This document shows positions 1 through 10,817 of a stretch of 64,000 nucleotides of DNA, in pieces; position 1 is the stretch's first letter, and each line of letters begins with the position of its first letter. This DNA comes from Salvator merianae (lineage: Eukaryota; Chordata; Lepidosauria; Squamata; Teiidae), in NCBI GenBank assembly GCA_003586115.2, contig QVOM02000025.1, positions 41,832,522-41,896,521 of the forward strand, written 5' to 3'. The translations under genes were made by a program, and so were the position numbers. The notes beneath the pieces are model-generated. The model was not told the origin of the DNA and made no database searches. It was given only the letters and a program-made list of their open reading frames with translations.

Positions 1-1340
1 TCCTCATCTGTATTCATTAGCTGCTTATCTTTCTCTGGACTTTTGCTTCCCTTCCCCTTTCGCCCTAGTTTAAAGCTCTCCTGATGAGTGCAGCCAGTCT
101 CCTGTCAAATATGTGCTTTCCTGTCTTTGTAAGATGAAGCCCATCGTTTGCAAGGAGTCCATTATATAAGTAGTTTAGTCCATGGTCTAGAAATTCAAAT
201 CCTTGCTGGTAGCACCATCGACGTCGCCAGTTGTTTATCTGTAGAAACTTGCTCCATCTTCTTGTTCCACGGCCATTCACTGGGAGGATAGAAGAGAAGA
301 TAACTTGTGCTCCCAGTTCCTTCACTTTCCTGCCTAGGTCTTCAAAGACTCTGCAGATAGCTCCAAAGTTCCTTCCTGCGGTGTCATTTGTTCCTACATG
401 TATTAATAGGAACAGGTAATAGTCTGTAGGACTGAAGAGTCTTGGCAGCCTCTCGGTTACATCTTTGATTCGTGCACCGGGAAGGCAACACACGTCTTGT
501 GAGGTCATGTCAGGTCTGCACACAGCTGCCTCTGTTCCCCTCAATAAGGAACCCCCACAACCACCACTCTCCTATTCTTCTTCACAGCATCTCTTCTTTT
601 TTTCGGTTTAAGAGGTTTCGTATTGCACACCAAATCTTTCTGAACTTCCTGATTATTCTCCTCCATGAGAGCCTGGCACTGGTTCTCAAGCTGTACAGTT
701 GCTGACTCTCTCCTTATCCTCCTGCTTCTTTTGGTCACATGCTTCCATTCCTCAGCTTCCACAGATTCTCTGATGTCATCTTCTCTATGATTGTTTTGAA
801 GTGCTTCTTCCGTTCTATCCAGGAAGTTCTCCTTCTCCCTAATGAGCTTCAAAGTAGCCACTCTCTCCTCAAGTTCTTACACTTTCTCTTCCAGCAAAGA
901 CACAAGCTTGCATTTGTAGAAGTATAATTAGGGTTCTCTTCTGGTAGAAGTATCATTACACTCCTTGTAGCTAACTACAAAGCTTCTCTCTTTCTCCATG
1001 TTATCTACAGTTGGTTGGCATCCTCTTGTGAGATATTAAACAGTGCAGCATACTTCTGATGATCTTTAACTTAAAATTTAATCTAGAATTATTATTTTTT
1101 TAAATAAATTGCATGCCTAACAGTATGCAGCTTGCCGATTTCCTCCCAGCTATCTTCCTCCCGGTGTCTTCTTCACTCGCAGTGACTTCCCACCTCCTCC
1201 CAGAATGCACTGGGAATATGCAAATTAGCCCTGAAGCTCAGATTTCCAAAGCTGGTGCAGACTTCGGAGTCACCATGGGGATTGGAACAGAACAGACCAT
1301 CTCAATGAGGGTGGCCTTGTTCTGTGCCAGAAACCATCAG
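1..1340 (-). mobile_element. CR1/L2-type LINE, 5' part (5' UTR, ORF1, edge of ORF2)
   Basis: Read on the minus strand, the segment runs from a 5' UTR-like stretch (about 1340 down to 870) through an ORF1 in two frames (861-541 and 544-65) towards an ORF2 that would begin at the left window edge. The 5' stretch has a TGCATTCTGGGA-like motif near 1200-1210 and an octamer ATGCAAAT at 1218-1225. Such motifs are common in LINE and host promoters. An esterase-type ORF1 is a known property of CR1-like retrotransposons. The 5' boundary is approximate and no target-site duplication was identified. The RT is outside the window, so the exact clade (CR1 or L2) is open. Confidence 0.6.
65..861 (-). pseudogene. 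CR1-like ORF1 protein with SGNH esterase domain, frameshifted
   Basis: Two consecutive minus-strand frames make one ORF1. The upstream frame (861-541, 106 aa) is rich in Glu, Lys and Arg and looks like a charged or coiled-coil N-terminal region, ending in a hydrophobic VVVVG strand. The downstream frame (544-65, 159 aa) carries SGNH/GDSL-hydrolase blocks: HVGTND (block III, about 400-383) and DGLHLT (block V, about 145-128). The block I nucleophile box expected right after VVVVG is destroyed by a small deletion and frameshift at about 541-550. Esterase-bearing ORF1 proteins are described for CR1-like retrotransposons. The downstream frame is intact for its whole length, so the copy may be fairly young. 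It is not a host gene. Confidence 0.7.
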
Positions 1341-1931
1341 TGTTAGCAGGATCTGGTCTACTTGGTCCGGTCTACTGAACTCAAGAGTGGAAAAACCCAT
1401 AATCAATCCAGAAACTTCTAAATCCCAGTTCAACACACAATGCTGGCTCTCACTTCACCTGTTAATCATGATGTGTGCTTTGTAGGTATATAGCAGTTCA
1501 TGAACTTTGTGCTGTATGAAAATGTTTTATAATGTTGTGCGTTCTTTAGGCATACTAAGAGAATCGGTACGTAATTAAATCACACCAAGCTTTTTTTTGT
1601 ACTTAAAACCTCTTGTTTTACTATCTGTATAGCAGTTTATGTTTTTATGAAATGGCCTTGATTGACAAACTAAACTGTTGTTTGTTGTTGGATTAAGCTG
1701 TATTCACCAAGCCTCCAGTTGTTGATCAAGAAATAAATAATAAACCCCCCTCTGCATAGTTTACTGCATCTGTTTCAATATTTGAAATTGGTCATCTGTA
1801 GTTGCTTTGTCCTCTGACCTGGCTTGTAATGCTATTAAAGCACTTTGATTTGTTTCAGCTTTATATGGTTTCTTAGAAACTGGATGAATAGCCCAGTTTC
1901 ATTGATACTGTTCTTTATAGTATTCCTAGTC
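1341..1931. other. Unassigned AT-rich spacer
   Basis: Between the LINE and Harbinger-type element A there is no ORF with codon-like behaviour, no recognised repeat boundary and no RNA gene that I can see. Confidence 0.5.
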
Positions 1932-1934
1932 TTA

Positions 1935-3516
1935 GGCCGTGGTCTGACATCATAAATTTAATTTGGATCGGATGAGTAAAAAGACTGAGTTCATCTTCTG
2001 ATCGTTCCCACATTTGTATTTTAACCCAGACTCAATTTGGACTTGCTTGTTCTCACACTGATGTTTCCCATGCTTGGCATGGGGAAACCATACCTTTTCT
2101 GTTTCCACCCGTTGCCAAATTCCATTCCCTGTGCAGTCAGTGATTGGCTGCAGTCGCAGTGTTCAAATCTTGACTTCACAGGGATAGGCAAATCGAACTC
2201 CGCCCTCCATATGTCCCTGCTGCTGTCTCAGAACATGGATTCACTTGGCAGCATTACTAGTCATTTGCCATTTGCTCCTTCTCCCCCTCCAGCCTGTATC
2301 TACACAAGAAGAACTTCAATTCCACATCTACCACACAATAAAGCTTCTTAAAGGGCAGATTACAATTTCTGCTCCTCTTGTGCAATTGTGCAATTTAAGA
2401 GTAGCGCAAAAGCATGTAGAGGTCCATGAAGAGGGGGAAGACGTGTGTGGGGCTCCATTATTGTGAGAGTGAAGTTAGTGGTCAGCAAATGGACTCTACC
2501 TCATTTCCCACCTTAGACATCCTCAACAGCATGTGTCCCCACTATGTAGTTGGGTGGTGCCGATGGCAAAATGGATAGTGAGTGGGTTCTTTGTTGGGGC
2601 AAGAGGACTGCACTCCCAAACAGGCACAGTGTTTTGAATTAAAACAGTGTCATGGTGGTGCAGTGGAGGCATCCAATATATCCGCCCCCCAAAAACACAT
2701 GATCAGGAGCTGCGTTTAACCTTGCCTTGCCTTAATGTTGCTGTTGTGTTGCCACGTTTTTATGCAAAAGTGAGAGAAATGTTCCCCAGACTGCGGGAGA
2801 AGGGGGAGCAACCAGGAGGAAGGAATGCATTTTGGAACTGCCGTCTTCATCCCAGCCCACTGTTTTCTCCAGCTGGCCAGCTGGCTGTGGTACCCTCCTT
2901 CCCTAGTGAGCAACCCACAGTGAACTGTGTCGCTGTCTGAAGTTTGCTGTAACACTTTGGCAGTTTTGTGCAAAACTCCATAAAACCTAGAAGGAGCTCT
3001 TTTTTTTTAGTTTAATCAGCAGACAGAAGTAGCGGAAGCCTTTGATTTCTTCCTGGCAGTGCCAAATGGGGAATAAAGGAGGAGGAAGAACTGAAGATTG
3101 GCAAAGGAAAATGGAGCATGGCTTTCTTTTCTCCTGGCAGCGGTGGAAGGGGGGATAAAGGAGGCAGAAGAAATTACTGTGCTTCTGCCCCCCCCTTGCT
3201 GGCCACAGTGCCCGCCATCCCAAGTACAGTGCCCACAACAAAGTCTGTCATTGGGCAGCAGGAAATGAGGAGCCCTTTCTCTGCATGCTCCCCCAAAAGT
3301 ACAGTTCCTCACAAATAGTCCTTTGGCATTCCCACATCGTAAAGTAAAAAGGGCTAGGGATCTGAAATAGGTTGAGAATTCATTAAATCCGAATGCAAAG
3401 TAGCCTGGAGTTGGCAGTCTAGTCCAGAAAAGACTATAGAAAGGCAAATTCATGTCGGGCCAGCAGGAACTGAAGATGCCCTGTAAACTGATTAAATGCC
3501 ATATCAGAACACGCCC
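1935..3516 (+). mobile_element. Harbinger-type DNA transposon, copy A (non-autonomous)
   Basis: The element begins GGCCGTGGTCTGACA and ends with the inverse, TATCAGAACACGCCC. It is flanked by a 3-bp duplication TTA (1932-1934 and 3517-3519). A second copy at 46952-48086 aligns along most of its length and has its own 3-bp duplication. Three-base TWA-like duplications with GG-starting inverted repeats are typical of PIF/Harbinger elements. No transposase is visible, and the ORFs inside are short and differ between the copies. Relative to copy B it carries an extra block of about 370 bp (about 2632-3003). The middle section (about 2090-2250) matches the promoter-like part of copy B, but with its CRE and GC box altered. 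Confidence 0.72.
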
Positions 3517-3777
3517 TTAGTGATGACACCCGTGTAATTTTTTAAAAAACTTTAAGATACTTTATGAAGGATTTTAGTGGTCTTCTGTGTACATATTACA
3601 AGTTGTGTGTCTATTTTACACATTTCATTAAGTTTTAGATAGATTTGTAAATTGCCTTGAAAGCATGTTGCCTTGAAAGAAAGGATATAAATCTATTAAA
3701 TGAAAGAGATCTTGGGTGACTTCACTGAACCCTGTTTTCGCATTGGTAGAATGTAGGCTTTCATGGCCGGTTTCAAT

Positions 3778-3871
3778 CTCATTTGTAGTAGTTTTGGGGC
3801 TCTTGTGCTGTGTTAGGTTCTCAAAAGAACTATGAACACGGCACAGCAGCCCCAAAAGTGCTACAAACGAG
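3778..3871. repeat. Inverted repeat, hairpin with about 37-bp arms
   Basis: The left arm, about 3778-3814, contains TTTTGGGGCTCTTGTGCTG. The right arm, about 3835-3871, contains its imperfect complement. The loop is about 20 nt. The arms differ at a few positions, some of which would still pair as G-T. This looks like the core of a small foldback element, but no target-site duplication was found. Confidence 0.6.
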
Positions 3872-5084
3872 GCTGTTTTAGCAAGTTTGCAGAATGTACC
3901 TTAACTCTTCCAAGCCTGATGGCTAATCAGGCAGCAATATGAACTGAGTGCATTCTTTAGAGGTTCTTTTTTCTATTGGCACATTATTTTTCTTTACATA
4001 TGTACTGACCATCCTTTATTGCAATCTCGGTGCAGTCCACATAACAATAAATGGTAAAAGGGAACAACTAAAATACAATAAAAGCATAGTAGGAGCAAGT
4101 TTGTATTGCTTTAAGCTGAGAAATGTGAGTCCTAAGGCTAATCTCACAATCAGTTTTGTAAGAAGAAAGTTGTCCAATCTTTATCACTGCTTTCATCAAA
4201 ATATACTTTTCGGCGGCATATAATTGTTGCTGTTAGTGTCTTCATTTGAACCAGAACACCAAAACAAAATGTGAGGGTTACCGAGAATTATAGTGGAAAC
4301 TTCTGTGTACATATTCATTTAGAGTTTTGCCTATGTGTGAGAGGAGCACTGCATACAGCAACTTGCATATTTGTGAGTTAGCACTGGAGTTTCTCATTGA
4401 TGTTCAGCAAGGGGACTGTTCTCTGCTGTGTTTACTCTTTCCCCCATCTTTCTGAGTTCTTAAACTTTTTCCCTTCCCCATGGGTCCCATCCACATGAGA
4501 ATTTTTTCATGGCATGGTGCCCAACTGCTTGCATGGCCATGTGCCACATGGTAAAAGAGAGCTGTGAATTACAGGACTTGCAGATAACATTGCGACATAA
4601 AGTGCCACCACTCTGACAATAGCAGTCAAATGTGGGGAAACACCACTCTTTTGTTCCAAGTATATAGGCAGCAGGCAAGCTTTTCCACTTTGTCCTTTGG
4701 CAAAACCAGTAGGCTTTAAATGATGTCTTAGACTCCACTGCTGTGTTTTTCCTCCCACCCATTTTTTGTCTTTCCCAGCCCCTTCTGTTACATTTTTCCT
4801 TTCTTCCAGGTTTTTTTTTCTGTGTTCTTCTGCCTTTCCAGGTTATTGCTGGTTTTTTCCCATCCATCTTGTTTCTGGTTCAGTTACAGGACTGCTCAGT
4901 TCAAAGGGCTGGAAACATACAGGCATTGTTCCCCGAACCCCTATTTTTCCTCAGTACATTTGCAAAATCACCATTCATGAGAACTTGCCAAAACCGTCAC
5001 AGCTGTGAAAGCACAACTGTAAATTCCATAAGAAGTCTTAAGGTGTACAGTGCTGCTGCAAAGCCTAAATAAATACTCTTCCAC

Positions 5085-5160
5085 CATATTCTATATATTT
5101 TATCTTTCTATCGTTGTGACCCACCCTTGGGGCAAGGGCAGTATATATAATCTTTAATTA
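5085..5160 (+). mobile_element. L2-like LINE 3' tail fragment
   Basis: The stretch GTTGTGACCCACCCTTGGGG followed by a GGCAGTATATATAAT-like tail resembles the terminal piece of the L2-like LINE at 34233-34993 (GTTGTAACCCACCTTCGGG then AGGGCAGAATAAAAAT). Only the tail is clear, and the extent upstream is unknown. Confidence 0.4.
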
Positions 5161-6092
5161 ATAGTCACCAAACAAGAACCAAAATGCCCATTATTGATTA
5201 TTAATCATACTAATTATGAGTTGACTTATATAGATGTCTTGACTTGCAACTTATTTAAAACTGGAAATGTTTTTACTCAAGGTATTCCGTTTCCGATGTG
5301 GATACATCACAAGACTAAGTACAATGTAATGTATTTTCCTTTTGTTATATGTCAACCACTGATATTACTTTTTTGTTCACCTGTCCCTACACCTCCAGCC
5401 CAGCCACCTCATTTATGTGCTTGTGAAGGAGATTAAATTTCCCTGCAGTAGGATGGAGCTGACAATTAGAGAACATTTTCTCCATTTTTATATTGCTGTG
5501 TTTCTGGTGCTATTAAAAGTTTGTGCCTTGAGGCCTGCCAGCAGGGCTTACAACACCTACATTAAACCAAATTTAAGAGTAAGGGTGCTCCTGCTGCTAA
5601 CATTCTCAGATCATAGATGTGCAAAATGAGGGAACTGGCAGCTGTAACTTTAATGGTGGGAAGAGTAAGCTGAGCATGCAAGGAAAAGAATACATTGCTC
5701 GATATGACAAAAAAGTCCTATTAGCATTTATGAACTTCAAAATGACAAGCTTGTGCTTTTTTCTTTTTCCTTTTTTGGCTGTTGTTCTTAAAAGAAATCA
5801 AGGCTGTGCTCTTATAAAATTAATCACTGGATTAAGTTATTTATTATTTTGTCATTTGAAGACACGAACCATCAATAAATAAAATAGTTAATTAGGTTAT
5901 TAATGACTTGCTAATTTAATTGCTGGGTCATTATTTCACCCTGGATGCTCATTAAATAATATAGTAATATATTTTATGTTGCAAATTTTTGGTTAAGATA
6001 ATTATAGTAAAATGCATTCAAAATTTTATTAAAAGTTGCTCACTATAATAGCTATTAGGATAATATTGATATTTGCTGTATTTATAGTTACC

Positions 6093-6934
6093 CTTTCTCG
6101 GTGGTCTGCCTTGGACTTGTACAATGAGCTGCTTTCACTCGCTTCACCCTGATCGACCTGTAGATGGTACTGCGTAGCAGTGTTAAAAGAGATTTCTGCC
6201 ACCTACTTCCTCATTCCCTTTCAAGTTGCTTCATCCTGACGTTGAAAGTTTGTTTTAAGCCTGAAGGAGCATTATCTTCCTGGTTGGGAAGTTTTTCTTT
6301 TGGCATCTTTTGATCTTTGGCTTGCTTTTCCTTTACTTGGGGCACTGGGTTCAGCGTGGCTCCTCATCCTGCCCTTTTGGAGGTGACGGCCTTGGAGCCT
6401 ACCAGCTTGCTCCTCTTGTGCTTATCCCACCACTGCATGGCCTGCAAGGCCATAGCTGACCAGAAGCAACTGGTCATCTGGGTCATCCTTTCCACCTGGG
6501 GAAAGGGAGGCAGCTTTTTTATTAACTCCAACCAGCCTCCTGACTCCATTTTCAGCTGCTCATTTCTCCAGCATACGACTTACCCTTGTGGGGTGTGTAC
6601 AAGTCAGGAGTTACTTTTTGTGGTTTGAGAGGTAGGGTTTTGTGGTTTTGTGCCCTTTTCTCTGCTGGAGGGAAGTGGCCATTAGATTAACTCTAGTCAG
6701 CCACTTCCTACGTTTTGGTGGTCAGGTAGGGACTTGTTGCCCCCATATACATTCTGTTTTCTGCTGCATTGCAGGTGTCCAGTTGTTCAGCATCATAGAC
6801 TGTACTCCCGGTTGTAGGACTGAGGTGGCAGCAATCTCTTTTTCTACTGCTATGCAGTGCCACCTATAGGTCGATCAGGGTGAAGCATGTGAAGGTAACT
6901 CATCATAAAAATATTTTCCTGACCACCGGAAAGG
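6093..6934. mobile_element. Element with long imperfect terminal inverted repeats, possibly a deleted DIRS-type copy
   Basis: The left end (about 6093-6195) and right end (about 6833-6934) are inverted copies. GCTTCACCCTGATCGACCT and a following block to AGAGATT recur inverted on the right, and the outermost parts match again as CGGTGGTC / GACCACCG. The left end plus its inner neighbour TTGCTTCATCCTGAC (about 6227-6241) is also similar to 54745-54840, where a gag-like ORF set follows. Inverted terminal repeats around a gag/recombinase retroelement are a hallmark of DIRS elements, so this could be an internally deleted member. A hAT or other TIR transposon is the alternative. No clean target-site duplication was seen and no protein is encoded. 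Confidence 0.5.
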
Positions 6935-7450
6935 ACATTCACCTAAATAATAATATTCCTATTCAACATTGCCTTCAGCATTATCACATTTTTTTTGTTA
7001 ATGTGTGCCTTATTGTATTAGTTTGTGAACTGCTTTTACCCTCTAATGTGTGTATGGTAGTATTAAGGAGTTTTTCTTCATTCTTTCTGAGCCTACTAAA
7101 ATTATGGCCTAATACTGATAAATATGTAATTATTTCAATGTTCCTAAGGTTTGTTTCTTTAAAAAAAAAACTTTTTCAAAACTTCCAATACTGGATACTT
7201 GAAAACTTAGTGTCTCTAGCTGCCCTATAATTTTTAGTAACTTCTTAACAGCCTTAGTCCTGTCAATGGAAATGCAAATAAATAGATTTCTAATTTGCTT
7301 ATGTTATGTGTCATTCCCATTTACTGAGATTCAGTTAATATTAATTAATAATAATATTAATATTCAGTTAATCAGCTTTATAGTATTGAAAGTGCAACTG
7401 ATCTCTTGACTTTGCCATCTTTGAATGACTTCATCTTTTTGCATTAAATG

Positions 7451-7665
7451 CAGTGGCATAGGAAGCAGGGGGTGGGGGGGCACGTCACCCCAGGCAGCGC
7501 ATTGTCCTGGGCAGCCCAAGCAGCCAGGTCCCTTTCTGCCTGCCTGGCGCGCCAGAGAGCAAGTGCGAAGGAGAGCACGGCGGCAGCTGCAGGGCAGGGC
7601 GTCCTCACTTGTGCTCCTCTGCCGCCACTTGGCCCCGGGTGGCAAAACGTTTATCTGCGCCACTG
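7451..7665. mobile_element. hAT-type MITE, 215 bp, with 8-bp target-site duplication
   Basis: The ends are CAGTGGCATAGG and its counterpart TCTGCGCCACTG. The flanks are a perfect 8-bp duplication ATTAAATG (7443-7450 and 7666-7673), diagnostic of hAT insertion. The element is strikingly GC- and CpG-rich for its surroundings and codes for nothing recognisable. It ends 83 bp before the splice acceptor of TTC29 coding exon 1 and 89 bp before the ATG, so it sits in the 3' end of the preceding intron or in the 5' leader. Confidence 0.85.
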
Positions 7666-7754
7666 ATTAAATGACATGAAGTTTGTGAATAGCTATAAAG
7701 AGGACATAAATTATCTGATATTAATTGTTTAATGTTTTCTTTATTTAGTTCAAA

Positions 7755-7843
7755 ATGAATATATTCCCTCCTGTGCAAATGCAAAGCCCTAAAGTGTATC
7801 CTGGTATGGAAGAGATGAAATGTCCTTCTCCAAATCTTGCAAG
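7755..7843 (+). CDS. TTC29: TTC29 coding exon 1 (start codon, residues 1-29 plus 2 nt)
   Basis: This is the start of tetratricopeptide repeat protein 29, an axoneme-associated protein needed for sperm flagellum structure. Human loss-of-function alleles cause multiple morphological abnormalities of the flagella. The exon starts after an acceptor (TTCTTTATTTAG, AG at 7747-7748) with six 5' UTR bases and ATG at 7755. It ends at a GTATGA donor (7844). The 29 residues (MNIFPPVQMQSPKVYPG...) correspond to the variable, Pro-rich N-terminus of mammalian TTC29. On its own this exon would be weak evidence. It is supported by phase: two bases are left over and join G from 10818 to keep the frame into clearly conserved exons. 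A 5' UTR exon must lie upstream. The hAT MITE next to it may influence recognition of this acceptor. Confidence 0.82.
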
Positions 7844-10817
7844 GTATGAATTTCTTTGAGTGCTTCTGTTTAAAATTCAAGTAATGCAATGGTTAAGCCA
7901 TAGTAATAATCATAACTGTGTACTTGGTTAAAAAAATTACAGAAAGTAGTATATCCCTAAAATAAGGTTATGATGTTAAGATGAAAACACAGAGAAATTT
8001 TTAATAAAATTGTCTTCTCTTAACACTGTAGGTAGGTTTCTGGAAACTGAAATGTGTGAAATGACATCAAGTGAAAGATTTGAAGCTATAGGAAAGGACA
8101 GAACAATAATTGTGTTCTCTTATTTTTATAATAATTTTTATTTTAATTGATTAAAAAAGATACAGGTTCCAAAACTCATACAGGAACACAAAGGTATAAG
8201 GAAAACATAATTATACAACTACAAACCAAGGGACACAATCATTGCAGAGCAAAAAAAGTAGGACCAGAATCACGAATGTGGGAGACTCAAGTCAGGGGAT
8301 GCGAAGTGTGGGAACCACGGAGACAGTTTAGAGTTCAAAAGGGCTGAAGAAAATGAGGGAGCAGGACATAGCAACACATATTGCCGGGCTGCTTCAATTA
8401 GGGGTCCATCTGTGTATGAACTGGCATTGTTTGTCAAAGCCAGACATCATGGAAAGTTGCATAGGTATGGATTCCATAAGGGCAACAGACCACACACTAG
8501 CAATCCACTGGGATACCGAAAACAGAGAGACAGGCTTCCAGTGCAGTGCAATTTCCGCCTTTGTGGCTGTCAATAATATCTTGAAATTCTTAACATGCAA
8601 AAGCTACCTAACATGCAAAAGTTGTCTTAAAAGCAATCATGTGGCATCATTTCCTCTATGAATACCTCTTGGCTACTTGACGTCTGCAATGTACTTGTGT
8701 TCTATAGAAAGAGTGTAGTTCAGGTCCAGTGGGATGATCTAGCAGTTGAAACTCACACTTCTGAGAGACTATAGTGGAGTAAAGAGAGCAAGAGCAGGTT
8801 TTGCCTAGTTGCTGATTATGCTTTTATAAAGACAAAAGTGTATGTAAAATCAAAGAGTTTCAAAAGTTCATGTAAAGTTCATGTTTTCAGCTGTATGTAT
8901 TTACAGTATTTTTAAATAATAATGATGTGCTAACTTTAAAACAATAAATGGTTTTACAAAAATTGATACATCTAAGTGGAAATTCTATACCTCCTTATTT
9001 GGGAGTAAGCACTACTGAAAATTGTAAACCTTGTTTCAGAATAGACATTGAAAAGGAAATGTGGTATCCAGTACTGTTCTTATTACCAGAAAAAGAGACA
9101 ATTTTCAGTAACTTCTCTTTCAACCCTAATGTCTCCTTTTGTTCAGGAGGGTAAGAGATAGCAGGCTTCAAACGAAAGAAGAATCACTGAAAATGTCTCA
9201 TTTTCTGTACTGTAGGTACAGTAATATATATACTTGCTTGGGGATAAGTCTCACTGAGCCATATGCCATAAAAAGTATAGTTTAGTAGCTAAAAATAAAT
9301 ATGACAGGGAACCATATGTATCTAATCTTTGCTTTTAAAAACTTTGATTTTTTCCTCCTCTACTTTTTACATATACATTGTATCAAAGTTTTATAACTAA
9401 AACGCATACTGTATTTATTTGTATATCACACTTTGTCTCTAATCACTTTGTTTTTGGAGTCCATGGTGGTTTGCAACAAGTTAAAATCTTATCATTAAAG
9501 GACCTCTTGATGAGGGTAAAAAAGCTAACTTGAAGCTCATCATTAAAAAAACTAAGATTGTGGCATCTGATCTCATCACTTCCTGGCAAATAGAGCAGGG
9601 GAGAAATGGAAGCAGTGTCAGATTTTGTTTTCTTGGGCTTAAAGATCACTGCAGATGGTGACTGCAGGCTATGAAATTAAAAGACACTTGCTCTTTGGGA
9701 GGAAAGCTATGACAAACCTGGCAGCATACTAAAAAGCAGATTCATCACCTTGCTGACAAAGACCCACATAGTCAAAGCTATGGTTTCCCCAGAAGTAAAG
9801 TTTGGGTGTGAGAGCTGGACCATAAGGAAGGCTGAGCGCTGAAGAATTGTCGCTTTTGAATTCTGGTGCTGGAAAAGATTTTTGATAGTCCCTTGGACTT
9901 CAAGGAGATCAAAACAGTCAATACTAAAGGGAGTGAATTCTGACTGTTGGAAGAACAAATACTTAAGCCACAGCTCGAAAGAAGATAGGATTCATTGGAA
10001 AAGACCCTGATGCTGGGAAAGGTTGAAAGCAAAAGGAGAAGGGGATGGCAGAGGATGGGATGAATAGTGTCATGGAAGCTACAAACATGAGTTGGGGCAA
10101 ACTTCGGGAAATAGTAGAGGGCAGAAGGACCTAGCATGGTATGGTCCATGGGGTCACGAAGAGTCAGACATGACTTAACAACTGAACAACAACAAAATCT
10201 TAGTTAAGAAACCAAGAATCTTAAAGCCAAGTTACCCACTCTACTGTAATTAATAAAAATAATGATTAGATGAATAAATTGAGAAGTTTGACAGTTATCT
10301 GTAACTGATTTCCTTTGAAACAGTGATTTGTGGATGTAGAGCATTATTTTTTGGGTGAGTTGAGTAGAACTTTACTTTCAAGTTTCAGATATTTATGAGT
10401 AAATCTCACTTTTAAAAAATTAAATGCATCTTGCCTAACATTATACTATATTTTCCATCAGTTCATATAATACACAATTACACTTAAGAGGGAGATACAC
10501 ATTTATTCCCCAGCTACTACGAAACGTGGGTTTCTTAATAAGGTTTATTATTTATGCTTTGAAAATGAAAACCATAAATAACAGGATCCTTCTGCTAAAG
10601 ACATGTGCACCTTTCTACAAAATAAAAGTTGGAAATAGCTCAGACCAAAAAGTTAAAATGATACTTGTACATGTTTATAGTATGTGTTTGATAAAATATT
10701 TTGTCAATATTTTATTATTTTTCTGTCTTTGCTTGGCACAGGTTAATACATAATACATTTAGCAGATTTTAACGTTAAGCCACATCACTGTTCTTTAATT
10801 TTTTTATTTCAATTTAG
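7844..10817 (+). other. TTC29: TTC29 intron 1 (2,974 bp)
   Basis: GT (7844) to AG (10816-10817) intron interrupting a codon after its second base. Contents: a possible antisense LINE piece around 8130-8660 that I cannot classify, which includes a short direct repeat of ACATGCAAAAG near 8587-8625; a probable antisense L2-like tail at about 9395-9465; the BovB relic at 9470-10196. The rest is AT-rich with no supported feature. Confidence 0.8.
9470..10196 (+). mobile_element. BovB (RTE clade) LINE, 5'-truncated and degraded 3' end
   Basis: Interrupted frames on the plus strand read as the last third of a BovB reverse-transcriptase ORF. Recognisable stretches are LLMRVKK then KTKIVAS (about 9505-9575), SWQIE, KITADGDC (about 9645-9668), GCESWTIRKAE (about 9807-9840) and FWCWKRF then VPWTSRRSKQSILK (about 9860-9925). 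It ends with the characteristic GAGTCAGACATGACTTAACA and an (ACAACA) tail at about 10160-10196. Several stops and frameshifts show it is dead. BovB is abundant in squamates and is the classic horizontally transferred vertebrate LINE. Its tail is shared with SINEs it mobilises. Confidence 0.88.

Larger units (their letters stand above)
3520..6092. other. Gene-free stretch upstream of TTC29
   Basis: No coding exon could be supported here. The stretch holds an inverted-repeat hairpin (3778-3871), a probable L2-like LINE tail (5085-5160) and otherwise AT-rich unique-looking sequence. The longer open frames (for example around 4460-5070) have no recognisable domain and low-complexity Phe/Leu/Pro composition. 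Confidence 0.5.

Noticed and set aside
3016..3453. 145-codon minus frame in Harbinger-type copy A as a transposase
   Set aside because: No DDE, Myb or helix-turn-helix pattern, and the equivalent of copy B (47882-47493) diverges in frame. Not a conserved protein.
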